Shown: piece by piece, positions 10,925-18,322 of the stretch | Layout of the letters: each line of letters opens with the position of its first letter | How positions within the stretch are numbered: the first letter of the stretch is position 1 | Assembly (NCBI RefSeq): GCF_900199375.1 | Contig: NZ_LT900217.1 | Location: 2,852,001 to 2,916,000, forward strand | Reading direction: 5' to 3' | DNA from: Gordonibacter urolithinfaciens | Lineage (GTDB): Bacteria > Actinomycetota > Coriobacteriia > Coriobacteriales > Eggerthellaceae | DNA length: 64,000 nt | Made by a program: the position numbers and the translations under genes | Notes under the pieces: generated by a model | The model's database searches: none | Told to the model about the DNA's origin: nothing | The model's input: the letters and a program-made list of their open reading frames with translations, nothing else

Positions 10925-11095
10925 AAGCCGAAGACCCGTGGCCCCCGGCTTCGGGCACGCCAAACCGTCCTTGGCGTGCAGATCATCAGATCGTTTACGA
11001 CCGGATGACAGTGTAGCGCAAGTGCGGCCCGCACGCGACGAGAATACGACGTGCGGGCCGCACAGGGAAAACCCGGCGCCCTCGCGGGCGCCGGG
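10925..11095 (-). other. Intercistronic hairpins between binding-protein and permease genes
   Basis: Three inverted repeats lie between the binding-protein stop (11105) and oppB. In minus-strand order they are: a perfect 10-bp stem CCCGGCGCCC/GGGCGCCGGG with a TCGC loop (11072-11095) followed by four T; 14-bp arms at 11022-11035 and 11050-11063; and a 7-bp stem GAAGCCG/CGGCTTC (about 10925-10956). Such structures after the first gene of binding-protein operons commonly stabilise or partly terminate the message, giving more binding protein than permease. That role is inferred. Confidence 0.6.
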
Positions 11096-11104
11096 GAACA
11101 GCCT

Positions 11105-12736
11105 TTACGCTTCCTTCGAGACGCCCTTGAAGAACACGACTCCCGTCGGATGGTAGTAGAAGTCCTTGACCTTGGGGCTGTAGCCCAGCAGGTTCTTGGA
11201 GTGGGAGATGAGCACCCACGGCTGCTTCTCGGCAACCATTTCCTCGCACTGCAGGTAGATGGCGTCGCGCGCGTCGCCATCGGGGGTCTTCAGGCCCTCG
11301 GCGATGAGCGCCTTGTACTCGTCGTCCTGCCAGTGGGCCACGTTCATGGACCAGTTCGTGTCGGCGAGCAGGTTCATGAAATTGTCCGGGTCGCCGTTAT
11401 CGCCCGTCCAGCCGTAGAAGCAGATGTCGTACGGGTCCGTCTGCACCTTCGTCTTGTAGGTGGTCCAGTCGTACTGCGTGATGCTCAGCTCCACGCCCAC
11501 GGCGGACAGGTAGCCCTGGATCATGTTGGCCAGGTCGCTGCCGCCCTTCTGGTTGTAGGGGCGGGCGGTGGTGTAGGTGATGCACTGCAGCGACGTGATG
11601 CCCTTGTCGGCCAGCGTCTTCTTGGCGGCCTCGGGATCGTAGGCCGTCTGCTTGACGTCCTTGGTGTAGGGGGCCATCCAGGTGGGCATGACCGAGTTCG
11701 CCACGGTGGCGTAGTCGCCGTAGATGGACTTCACCATCTCCTCGACGTTGATGGCCTGGGCCACGGCCTTGCGGACCTCCTGGTCCGTGCACTTGCCGGT
11801 CTCGGTGTTGAACGCCATGTAGTTGATGGTCATGCCGTCCTCGGAGAACAGCTCGAAGCCGTTGTCGACGATCTGGTCGGCCGATGCGGGGTCGACGCTG
11901 GAGATGATGTCGCACTCGCCGTTGATGAGCGAGGTCAGGCGCGTGTTGCCCTCGGCGATGATCTTGAACACGAGGTTCTTCGTCTTGGGAGCCTCGCCCC
12001 AGTAGTCCTCGTTGGCAACGAGGGTGACCGAAGCGCCCTTCGTCCAGTCGACGAACTTGTAGGGGCCGGTGCCCACGGGGTTGGTGATGGCCTGGCCGTC
12101 GGTGGCCGCCTCGATGGCGCTCGGCGCCACGATGGGGGAGGCCAGGGCCATGGCGAGGTTCTTCACGAACGGGGCGGAAGCCGCGCGCATCGTGATCTTC
12201 ACGGTGTAGTCGTCAACGGCCTCGACGCTCGCGACGCCGTTGCCCGCCTCTTCCTCGCCGAACACGAACGACGCGTAGGGCATGTCGGAGTTGCGGTTGG
12301 GCTCGAGCTGACGCTCGATGGAGGCCTTCACGGCCTCGGCGTTGAAGTCGGTGCCGTCATGGAACTTGATGCCCTCGTTGAGCTTGATGGTGTACACCAG
12401 GCCGTCGTCGGAGATCTCGGGCAGGTCCTTGGCCAGGCAGGGCGACACCTTCGCGTCGGTCTTGCCGTACTGGTACAGGCCCTCGTACATGTTGCAGGAC
12501 ACCACGGCGGACTCGCCGTCGTCGAAGTACGCCGGGTCGACCGCGCGCGGGTCGGCCGTCAGGCTGTACGTGATGGTGTCGGCCGTGCCGCCGCCGGCGG
12601 GGGCGTCCGCGCCCTCGTCCTTCTTGGCGTCGTCGCCACCGCCGCAGCCTGCCATGCTGACGAGGCCGAAGCCTGCCGCCGACACGCCGAGCAGCTCCAT
12701 GAACTGACGCCTGCTGAACGCACTCTTGCTTTCCAT
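11105..12736 (-). CDS. Peptide ABC transporter substrate-binding lipoprotein with Tat signal
   Basis: 543 residues, SBP_bac_5 family size. The N-terminus has a twin-arginine motif SRRQFM (residues 8-13), a hydrophobic stretch and a lipobox SMAGC with Cys31, so it is predicted to be exported folded by Tat and lipid-anchored. Later blocks such as LAKDLPEISDDGLVYTIKL and GTGPYKFVDWTKG are hallmarks of oligopeptide-binding proteins. An upstream in-frame ATG exists at 12817, but GGAAGGAGA stands 10 nt before the ATG at 12736 and the signal sequence begins there. First gene of the opp-like operon; substrate (peptides versus nickel or other) is not determined. Confidence 0.92.
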   Translation of the reverse strand: MESKSAFSRRQFMELLGVSAAGFGLVSMAGCGGGDDAKKDEGADAPAGGGTADTITYSLTADPRAVDPAYFDDGESAVVSCNMYEGLYQYGKTDAKVSPCLAKDLPEISDDGLVYTIKLNEGIKFHDGTDFNAEAVKASIERQLEPNRNSDMPYASFVFGEEEAGNGVASVEAVDDYTVKITMRAASAPFVKNLAMALASPIVAPSAIEAATDGQAITNPVGTGPYKFVDWTKGASVTLVANEDYWGEAPKTKNLVFKIIAEGNTRLTSLINGECDIISSVDPASADQIVDNGFELFSEDGMTINYMAFNTETGKCTDQEVRKAVAQAINVEEMVKSIYGDYATVANSVMPTWMAPYTKDVKQTAYDPEAAKKTLADKGITSLQCITYTTARPYNQKGGSDLANMIQGYLSAVGVELSITQYDWTTYKTKVQTDPYDICFYGWTGDNGDPDNFMNLLADTNWSMNVAHWQDDEYKALIAEGLKTPDGDARDAIYLQCEEMVAEKQPWVLISHSKNLLGYSPKVKDFYYHPTGVVFFKGVSKEA

Positions 12737-13153
12737 AGGGGTATGTCTCCTTCCCTCAAACCCCGCGCGTCGCGGGGCCCTCCTTCGAGCTTTCAGCTCG
12801 CGCGCGGTACGTCGCATCCTGCGGCGACCGTCGCGTATCCGTATACTTTATTACAATAAAGCGTAAGGAAGCGCAACAAAACCGCCCGAAACGCGATATT
12901 AATCTGCCGAGCGCACCAATTGGCCCCCGAAAGGCAGCGGAAGGGGCGGCGGGCGGAGGGCCCCGCTGCCGGGCCGGCCGCTTACGCGAGGGCGCGCCTG
13001 CGGAGCCTGCTCTGCCAGCCCGCTCGCGGTAGGGCCGCAAGAGGGCCTGCGCGCCGAGCGGCTTGCCGCGATCGGGATTGCCCCCTTCCCAAGGCCGCCC
13101 GGTTGGTGCTATGCTTCGTCCGACCCGGAAAGCCCGACCGAAGAAAGGCCGCA
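12737..13153. other. Divergent control region of the peptide operon and the trp leader
   Basis: 417 bp between divergent units. The left part holds an AT-rich island at 12835-12865 in otherwise very GC-rich DNA, with the perfect palindrome CTTTATTACAATAAAG (12846-12861), a plausible operator and promoter zone for the minus-strand operon. The right part has an extended -10 (TGCTATGCT, hexamer 13110-13115) about 40 bp before the trp leader peptide. No gene is supported in between. Confidence 0.6.
13110..13115 (+). promoter_or_regulatory. Putative extended -10 promoter of the trp leader
   Basis: TGCTATGCT gives an extended -10 hexamer TATGCT; there is no good -35. The predicted start near 13122 would place the leader-peptide ATG about 32 nt into the message. 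Confidence 0.4.
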
Positions 13154-13243
13154 ATGCCCTCAACCGCCCACACCGCAGCTTTCGCCGACAGCGTGCTTAA
13201 CACGTTGCCCGTCGGCGCGTGGTGGTGGAAGAGAAGGCATTGA
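13154..13243 (+). CDS. trpL: Tryptophan leader peptide
   Basis: 29-codon ORF starting ATG at 13154 behind GAAAGG. It reads MPSTAHTAAF... and ends with three consecutive tryptophan codons followed by KRRH (GAWWWKRRH-stop). A short ORF with a run of Trp codons just before an attenuator is the signature of ribosome-mediated transcription attenuation: scarce charged tRNA-Trp stalls the ribosome at the TGG codons and favours the antiterminator. The original target is the TrpB-like gene downstream, now separated by an insertion sequence. Confidence 0.92.
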   Translation: MPSTAHTAAFADSVLNTLPVGAWWWKRRH

Positions 13244-13259
13244 TCCCGGGTCTCGCATA

Positions 13260-13318
13260 GGCTTCTGTTCCGCGCATGCATACACAGAAGAGCCCTCGGA
13301 GATCCGGGGGCTCTTTTT
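13260..13318 (+). terminator. trp attenuator: antiterminator and terminator hairpins
   Basis: Terminator: stem GAGCCC-T-CGGA / TCCG-G-GGGCTC at 13290-13313 followed by T5. A competing antiterminator pairs GGCTTCTGT (13260-13268) with ACAGAAGAGCC (13284-13294), which takes over the left half of the terminator stem. An AGAAG stretch at the end of the leader ORF can pair with CTTCT of the antiterminator, giving the usual 1:2 / 2:3 / 3:4 arrangement. Confidence 0.88.
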
Positions 13319-13331
13319 GTTTGCGCGGACG

Positions 13332-13339
13332 GAGGATGA
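13332..13339. repeat. Left target-site duplication of the IS
   Basis: GAGGATGA, identical to 14673-14680, directly abuts the left inverted repeat. An 8-bp duplication fits the IS256-related IS1249 group and shows that the element arrived by transposition and has not rearranged since. Confidence 0.93.
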
Positions 13340-13365
13340 GGGTTATAGGACAAAAAGTGTGTCCG
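13340..13365. repeat. Left terminal inverted repeat of the IS
   Basis: 26 bp, perfect inverted match to 14647-14672; begins GGGTTATAGG and ends GTGTGTCCG. Confidence 0.95.
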
Positions 13366-13375
13366 GCCCGATTGT

Positions 13376-14485
13376 TCACTGACGGTACTCGACCGCCGTG
13401 TGGAACTCTCCCCAGGCTACTCCCGCACCGTATTCGTCAGGCGTCCCGCCATCCCGCCTCTTGGGCTTGGAGGCCATCGCGAACAGCCCTTCGACGTCAT
13501 CGTCGGTGGGCATGGCCTTCAGCATCCTGGCGGCAGGGAGGGGCGACCCGGCGTGCGCGTAACACCACCAGAAGATCGCCTTGACGCGCCGCATCCTGGA
13601 CAGCCCGCGGTGGTTTCGGATCATCTCGCGCAGCTGCGCGTTCACGCCTCCCTCTATCATGTTGGAGGTGGAGTCCCACTCGCCGCCCCGCTCTTCGGCC
13701 ATCTCCACGAACGCGAACAGCGTCCCCGACCGCACGAGGCCGTTGAGCGCGCGGCGGGCCTTCCTCAGCTCCCGGTGCACGTAGCGCCTCTTGCCGTCTT
13801 CGAGCGCGAACTCGCGCAGGAACCCCTCCCACTTGGAGCACCACTCCGCGTACTCGGCCAGCCACGCTGCCGCCGATCCGGCGTCCTTGGCCTTCAGCAG
13901 CTTCTTGGCGAGGCCGTAGAGCTCCTTGCCCGCCTCCAGCTTGGGGCGCGAGGTGGTGCACCTTTTTACCTGGCAGAATGCGTGGAACGTGCACCTCTGG
14001 ACGCAGGTGCCCGGCCACATGGCGCGCGCCGCCTTGGCAAACCCGGCGCCCCCGTCGGAGACGGCCAGGCGCGGCGGGGCCATCTTGGCCATGAGCGCCG
14101 CCCAGGCGCCGGAGTTCTCGCTCTCGGCCAGGTGCCAGGCGAGCACGTGCTCTTTGGTGCAGGCTATGAGCACGACGAGCCCCGAGATCCAGATGCCGTC
14201 CAAGAACACGACGTCGCACACCTCCCCGGTGTAGGAGGGCAGGGGCCACATCTGCCAGAATCTGGCGGCTTTCCTGCGAAACGTCCTGGACGAGCATCCG
14301 AAGTCCTCTTGGCCGCGCTTGGAGAAGAGCCATCGGAGGAAGGCGTCGAGCTCCTTCGCCGAATTGTCGATACGGTGCGTCGTGGATGCCCCGCATGCCT
14401 TGCACCTCCACCTTTGCGCGCCCGCTTTCGTCTTGCCGTTGCGCTTCATCGCACCGCCGCACGCGCCGCACTTCGGGTTATCCAT
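13376..14485 (-). CDS. tnp: IS1249-group transposase
   Basis: 369 residues from the ATG at 14485. It opens with a zinc-ribbon (CGACGG...CKACG, residues ~5-32) followed by ...AQRWRCKACGASTTHRIDNSAK, which is characteristic of the IS1249 group. The RNase H-like DDE region includes VVFLDGIW (first Asp) and LAVSDGGAGF (second Asp), then CTFHAFCQVKR and the IEGG-containing helix with the final Glu. AGGAG stands 7 nt before the chosen ATG; a longer in-frame start at 14563 would run through the internal terminal-repeat copy and has no ribosome site. The gene is intact, so the element may still be active. Confidence 0.93.
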   Translation of the reverse strand: MDNPKCGACGGAMKRNGKTKAGAQRWRCKACGASTTHRIDNSAKELDAFLRWLFSKRGQEDFGCSSRTFRRKAARFWQMWPLPSYTGEVCDVVFLDGIWISGLVVLIACTKEHVLAWHLAESENSGAWAALMAKMAPPRLAVSDGGAGFAKAARAMWPGTCVQRCTFHAFCQVKRCTTSRPKLEAGKELYGLAKKLLKAKDAGSAAAWLAEYAEWCSKWEGFLREFALEDGKRRYVHRELRKARRALNGLVRSGTLFAFVEMAEERGGEWDSTSNMIEGGVNAQLREMIRNHRGLSRMRRVKAIFWWCYAHAGSPLPAARMLKAMPTDDDVEGLFAMASKPKRRDGGTPDEYGAGVAWGEFHTAVEYRQ

Positions 14486-14556
14486 TCGTCCGCTCCTGCC
14501 CAAGATGAACTTTTCTCTCCGAAAAGCTATCTTGAACAGGCGTGTCAAGCGCAAAC

Positions 14557-14574
14557 CGGACACACTTTTTGTCC
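14557..14574. repeat. Internal copy of the IS terminal repeat
   Basis: CGGACACACTTTTTGTCC repeats 18 bp of the right terminal inverted repeat in the same orientation, about 90 bp inside the end and directly upstream of the transposase gene. It could be a second transposase binding site or autoregulatory operator. Confidence 0.75.
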
Positions 14575-14642
14575 GGGTGAAAAGTTGGGGCGAAACAACT
14601 TTTCAGTGTGATTTCTTCAGATTGAACTGGGAAAAAGATGGT

Positions 14643-14670
14643 TTGTCGGACACACTTTTTGTCCTATAAC
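14643..14670 (+). promoter_or_regulatory. Outward promoter in the right end of the IS
   Basis: TTGTCG at 14643-14648 and TATAAC at 14665-14670 are 16 bp apart and point out of the IS toward the TrpB-like gene, whose ATG lies 50 bp further on. The -10 is part of the terminal repeat; the -35 TTG lies just inside it and is absent at the left end. Activity is inferred from spacing and consensus. Confidence 0.55.
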
Positions 14671-14672
14671 CC
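14647..14672. repeat. Right terminal inverted repeat of the IS
   Basis: 26 bp, perfect inverted match to 13340-13365. Confidence 0.95.
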
Positions 14673-14680
14673 GAGGATGA
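14673..14680. repeat. Right target-site duplication of the IS
   Basis: GAGGATGA, identical to the left copy at 13332-13339. Confidence 0.93.
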
Positions 14681-14720
14681 ACCGCGGCGGGGACGCCGCA
14701 GCAACGTGAAAGGAACCATC

Positions 14721-16106
14721 ATGACCGAGAACGCGCCGCACCGCCTGTACCTGCGAGAAGACCAGATCCCCGCGCAGTGGTACAACCTGCGGGCCGACAT
14801 GCCGGAGAAGCCCGAGCCCATCCGGCTGCCGAACGGCGCCGTGGCGCGCCCCGAGGACCTCGCGTCCGTGTTCTGCGACGAGCTGGTGGCGCAGGAGCTC
14901 GACGACGACACGGCCTACTTCGACATCCCCGAGCCCGTGCGGGAGATGTACCGCATCTACCGGCCCTCGCCGCTATGCCGCGCGTACAACCTGGAGCGCG
15001 CACTGGGCACGCCCGCGAAGATCTACTACAAGTTCGAGGGCAACAACACGTCCGGCTCCCACAAGCTGAACTCCGCCATCGCGCAGGCCTACTACGCCAA
15101 GGCCCAGGAGCTCACGGGCATCACCACCGAGACGGGCGCGGGCCAGTGGGGCACGGCGCTCGCCGAGGCCGCCGACCACTTCGGACTCAACCTGGACGTG
15201 TTCATGGTGAAGTGCTCCTACGAGCAGAAGCCGTTCCGCCGCAACATCATGGAGACGTTCAAGGCCAACGTCACGCCCTCGCCGTCGGACACCACGGCCA
15301 TCGGCCGCAAGATGCTCTCCGAGCATCCCGATTCCACGGGATCGCTCGGCACGGCCATCTCCGAGGCGGTGGAGCGCGCGCTGAACATCCCCGAGAACAA
15401 GGGGCGCTACACGCTGGGCAGCGTGCTCAACCAGGTGGTGCTGCACCAGTCGGTCATCGGGTTGGAGAGCTACGCCGCTTTTCAAGAGCTGGGCGAGTAC
15501 CCGGACGTGGTGATAGGGTGCGCGGGCGGCGGGTCGAACCTGGGCGGCCTCATCGCGCCGTTCATGCGCGACACGCTGCGCGGCGAGCGTCCCGACACGC
15601 GCTTCGTGGCCGTGGAGCCTGCGAGCTGCCCCTCGCTCACGCGCGGGCGCTACGCCTACGACTTCGCCGACACGGGCCAGACGTGCCCGCTTGCCAAGAT
15701 GTACACGCTTGGCAACGGCTTCCAGCCCAGCGCCGATCACGCCGGCGGCCTGCGCTACCACGGCATGAGCCCCATCGTGTCGAAGTTGAAGCACGATGGC
15801 TACCTGGAGGCCGTGGCCGTGAGGCAGACCGACGTGTTCGCCGCCGCCGTGGAGTTCGCGCGCTTGGAGACTATCCTGCCCGCGCCCGAGAGCGCGCACG
15901 CCATCTTCCAGGCCATGGAGGAGGCGCGCCGCTGCGCCGAGACGGGGGAGGCCAAGACCATCCTGTTCGGCCTCACCGGCACCGGCTACTTCGACATGAA
16001 GGCCTACGACGCCTTCAACAAGGGCGAGATGGTCGACCACGAGCCCACCGACGAGGAGCTGGAAGCCGGCTTCGCCACCATCCCGCACATCGAGGGCCTG
16101 CAGTAG
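14721..16106 (+). CDS. Stand-alone TrpB-like PLP enzyme (TrpB2 type tryptophan synthase beta)
   Basis: 461 residues, longer than classical TrpB (about 395) as in TrpB2. The PLP lysine is Lys115 in NTSGSHKLNSA, and the phosphate-binding glycine loop is CAGGGSNLGG. It should make tryptophan from indole (or serine plus indole-like substrates) in the cytosol. GAAAGGA is 7-12 nt before the ATG at 14721; an upstream in-frame ATG at 14706 has no such site. No trpA or other trp genes are near, so it may salvage indole rather than run de novo synthesis. The Trp leader peptide and attenuator upstream confirm that tryptophan was its control signal before the IS inserted. Confidence 0.9.
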   Translation: MTENAPHRLYLREDQIPAQWYNLRADMPEKPEPIRLPNGAVARPEDLASVFCDELVAQELDDDTAYFDIPEPVREMYRIYRPSPLCRAYNLERALGTPAKIYYKFEGNNTSGSHKLNSAIAQAYYAKAQELTGITTETGAGQWGTALAEAADHFGLNLDVFMVKCSYEQKPFRRNIMETFKANVTPSPSDTTAIGRKMLSEHPDSTGSLGTAISEAVERALNIPENKGRYTLGSVLNQVVLHQSVIGLESYAAFQELGEYPDVVIGCAGGGSNLGGLIAPFMRDTLRGERPDTRFVAVEPASCPSLTRGRYAYDFADTGQTCPLAKMYTLGNGFQPSADHAGGLRYHGMSPIVSKLKHDGYLEAVAVRQTDVFAAAVEFARLETILPAPESAHAIFQAMEEARRCAETGEAKTILFGLTGTGYFDMKAYDAFNKGEMVDHEPTDEELEAGFATIPHIEGLQ

Positions 16107-16426
16107 GAGGCGGCCCTCGGCCGAGGCCGGAGGAGGGGCGTCCCCCCCCCGGCCACCCGGCCGCGGCCGCGCTCCCCGCTTGGCAACGGGCGCGATGCCT
16201 GTCGGGGGCGCCACACCATGCGAGCGGGTCGCCTGGGCTGGGAGCTGCGTCGCGTTACGCGGGAGCCCTGCGCTCGAGCTTCGCACGGGGGACGCCGCAC
16301 TGCACGGGGATCGCACCAAGCGGGAGCTCCGTAAAGCGCAGGGGCGCCGCCCCGGGTAGGGAGCCGCGCCGCGCAGGTGATGGCTGTCTCCGCATAGGCC
16401 GGTGTTTTTGTCACGCGAAACCGTCC

Positions 16427-16565
16427 TTCCTGTCAAAAAAGAGCCGGTTTGGCAATCGAGAAGCGCGTTTCGAGGCGCCTTTCGACAGGTCGCCTCGAGA
16501 AAGGCCAGGTCGCCTTTTTGAGCGTTACGTTGTCGATTGCCAAACCGGCTCTTTTTTGACAGGAA
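16427..16565. repeat. 139-bp element with perfect 33-bp inverted ends
   Basis: Arms at 16427-16459 and 16533-16565 are perfect complements (outer part TTCCTGTCAAAAAAGAGCCG). The 73-bp centre holds a second hairpin with 8-bp arms TCGAGGCG (16470-16477) and CGCCTCGA (16491-16498). No coding capacity and no obvious target duplication. It may be a MITE-like element or an overgrown two-way terminator; the A6/T6 tracts near the ends fit the latter. Confidence 0.75.
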
Positions 16566-16759
16566 AGGCCGGAATCGGCGGCAGATCCCGGCCTTTCGCT
16601 CGCGAGGGCGGCCTGCGGTTCCGGCAGCGTCCCCTGGCGCGCTGCGAACGGGGATTCACCCGCCGTGCAGCGGGTCCATCAGGCGGGGCTTCGCTAGGCT
16701 CGCCCGCCCGCCCCGCTGCGGCGCGCCTGCTCGGGCGCGCGTCTGCATCCTAGCCGGCA

Positions 16760-16787
16760 ACCGTTTCGCCTCATGAGGCGAAACGGT
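16760..16787. promoter_or_regulatory. 28-bp perfect palindrome, putative fetAB operator
   Basis: ACCGTTTCGCCTCATGAGGC and onward, perfectly symmetric over 28 bp. It ends 14 bp before the fetA ATG and directly abuts a -10-like TACCAT (16790-16795), so a bound protein would block the promoter. No regulator gene is adjacent. Confidence 0.65.
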
Positions 16788-16789
16788 GC

Positions 16790-16795
16790 TACCAT
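16790..16795 (+). promoter_or_regulatory. Putative -10 of a leaderless fetAB transcript
   Basis: Extended -10 TGCTACCAT whose hexamer ends 6 nt before the fetA ATG (16802). There is no ribosome binding site, so transcription would begin at or next to the start codon. Confidence 0.45.
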
Positions 16796-16801
16796 GGTTC
16801 C

Positions 16802-17491
16802 ATGAGCCTTTTCCGTGCCGAGCATATCGCCCTGTCCTACCGTCGCGGCGGCGAAGCCGTGCCGCTTCTGCGCGACGCGTCGCTCTCGCTCGAGGCGGGC
16901 GTGATCTGCGACCTCGTGGGACCATCGGGTGCGGGGAAGTCGACGCTCCTGCGCGCGTGCGCGCTCATGCTGGGGCGCGACTCCGGCGAGCTCTACCTGG
17001 ACGGACGGCCCTCCTCGGCGTTCAAGCCGACCGAGTGGCGCCGCCAGGTGTGCCTCGTGCCGCAGCAAGCCGCGCTCGTGGCGGGCACGGTGCGCGACAA
17101 CCTGGTGCTCCCGTGGAGGCTCAAGGTGAACGCCGGCACGCAGCCGCCCGCCGACGACGAGCTCGCGCGCCTGCTGGACGCGGCCGAGCTCTCCGACGTG
17201 GGCCTGGCCCGCGACGTGTCGCAGCTCTCCGGCGGCCAGGCCGCTCGCGTGGCGCTCCTGCGCGCGTTCGCCACGCGCCCGCGCGTGCTGCTGCTCGACG
17301 AGGTGGACGCGGCGCTCGACGACGACTCCGCGCTTGCGGTGGGCCGCCTCACGCGCAGCCTCGTGGACGCGCGCACCGCCTGCCTGCGCATCCGCCACCG
17401 CGCCTCCGACGGCTTCGCGTCCGGCACGTTCACGCTGGCGGACGGCGCGCTCTCCTTCGCGGCGGCGGGCGGGGAGGGGGTGCGCCCGTGA
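16802..17491 (+). CDS. FetA-like ABC transporter ATPase (YbbL type)
   Basis: 229 residues. Walker A GPSGAGKST, Q-loop VPQQAAL, signature LSGGQAARVALLRAF, Walker B VLLLDEVDAALD and a histidine in IRHR. The short size and the adjacent UPF0014-type permease identify a FetAB pair, reported to export iron or confer metal/peroxide tolerance in E. coli. The stop overlaps the GTG of the permease gene (GTGA). Expression is probably set by the palindrome just upstream. The true substrate in this organism is unknown. Confidence 0.85.
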   Translation: MSLFRAEHIALSYRRGGEAVPLLRDASLSLEAGVICDLVGPSGAGKSTLLRACALMLGRDSGELYLDGRPSSAFKPTEWRRQVCLVPQQAALVAGTVRDNLVLPWRLKVNAGTQPPADDELARLLDAAELSDVGLARDVSQLSGGQAARVALLRAFATRPRVLLLDEVDAALDDDSALAVGRLTRSLVDARTACLRIRHRASDGFASGTFTLADGALSFAAAGGEGVRP

Positions 17492-18282
17492 CCGACGGCG
17501 TGGTGGACATCGGCTACGTGGAGCTCTTCTCGGCGAGCGCCCTCATGCTCGTGGCGGGCCTCGTGTCGTGGAAGCTGGAGCTCGGGCAGACGCGCCGCAT
17601 CGCCGTGTCGTCGGTGCGCTGCTTCGTGCAGCTCCTCGCCGCGGGCTTCCTGCTCACGTACCTGTTCGAGTTCCAAACGTGGTGGCTCGTGCTCTTGGTG
17701 CTGGCGGCCATGGTGATCGCCGCCACGCAGATCGCCACGTCGCGCGTGAAGAGCCGCATCCCCGGGCTGGTGCCCGCCGTGTTCGTCTCGCTCTTCGTGT
17801 CCTCCACCGCCATCGGCCTCATCGTGGTGGAAGGGGTCGTGCACGCCGAGCCGTGGTACAACGCGCGGCAGCTCGTGCCCATCGTGGGCATGATCATGGG
17901 CAACGCCATGGCTGCCGTGGCCGTGGCCATCGACCGGCTGTTCGCGGACATGGACGCCCGCGCCTCCGAGATGTTCTCGCTCGTGGCGCTCGGGGCGACG
18001 CCGCACGAGGCGGCTGCCCCCTCGCTCAAGGCCGCCATCGGGGCGGGCATGACGCCGGTGCTCGCCAACATGTCGGCGGCGGGCATCGTCACGTTCCCCG
18101 GCATGATGACCGGCCAGCTGCTCGCGGGCGCCGACCCGCTGGCCGCGGCCAAGTACCAGATCGTGGTCATGCTCATGCTTTCGGCGGCCAACACCATCGC
18201 CATCGTCATGGCGAGCTATCTCACGTACCGCCGCCGCTTCGCCCCCGATGGATATTATTTGGACAAGGGCCTGCGCGGATAG
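17488..18282 (+). CDS. FetB-like permease (UPF0014 / YbbM family)
   Basis: 264 residues from a GTG overlapping the fetA stop by 4 nt. Six to seven hydrophobic helices. Family hallmarks include the GQTRRIAVSSVRCFVQLL segment near the N-terminus, PIVGMIMGNAM in the middle and the TFPGMMTGQLLAGADP block. It forms the membrane part of the FetAB exporter. Confidence 0.88.
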   Translation: MTDGVVDIGYVELFSASALMLVAGLVSWKLELGQTRRIAVSSVRCFVQLLAAGFLLTYLFEFQTWWLVLLVLAAMVIAATQIATSRVKSRIPGLVPAVFVSLFVSSTAIGLIVVEGVVHAEPWYNARQLVPIVGMIMGNAMAAVAVAIDRLFADMDARASEMFSLVALGATPHEAAAPSLKAAIGAGMTPVLANMSAAGIVTFPGMMTGQLLAGADPLAAAKYQIVVMLMLSAANTIAIVMASYLTYRRRFAPDGYYLDKGLRG

Positions 18283-18322
18283 GCCGTACCTTATAATCGG
18301 CAAGACGCGAAAGGAATGCACC

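Larger units (their letters stand above)
13340..14672 (-). mobile_element. Complete IS1249-type insertion sequence (IS256 superfamily), 1333 bp
   Basis: Bounded by perfect 26-bp terminal inverted repeats (13340-13365 and 14647-14672, starting GGGTTATAGGACAAAAAGTG) and by 8-bp direct repeats. It carries one intact transposase on the minus strand. It lies between the trp attenuator and the TrpB-like gene, transcribed against them. A further 18-bp copy of the inner terminal repeat lies inside the right end (14557-14574). Confidence 0.95.
16107..16801. other. 695-bp gene-free region with two inverted-repeat elements
   Basis: From the trpB stop to fetA. 16107-16426 is very GC-rich (including a C9 run near 16143) and has no credible gene. 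16427-16565 is a long inverted-repeat element and 16760-16787 a palindrome upstream of fetA, both listed separately. 16566-16759 shows nothing I can interpret. Confidence 0.65.

Noticed and set aside
13376-14563. Longer start for the IS transposase at 14563
   Set aside because: The extension covers the internal terminal-repeat copy and lacks a ribosome site; AGGAG precedes the ATG at 14485.
16004-16414. Minus-strand frame after the TrpB-like gene
   Set aside because: Low-complexity Arg/Pro/Ala translation overlapping trpB, with no domain and no ribosome site.
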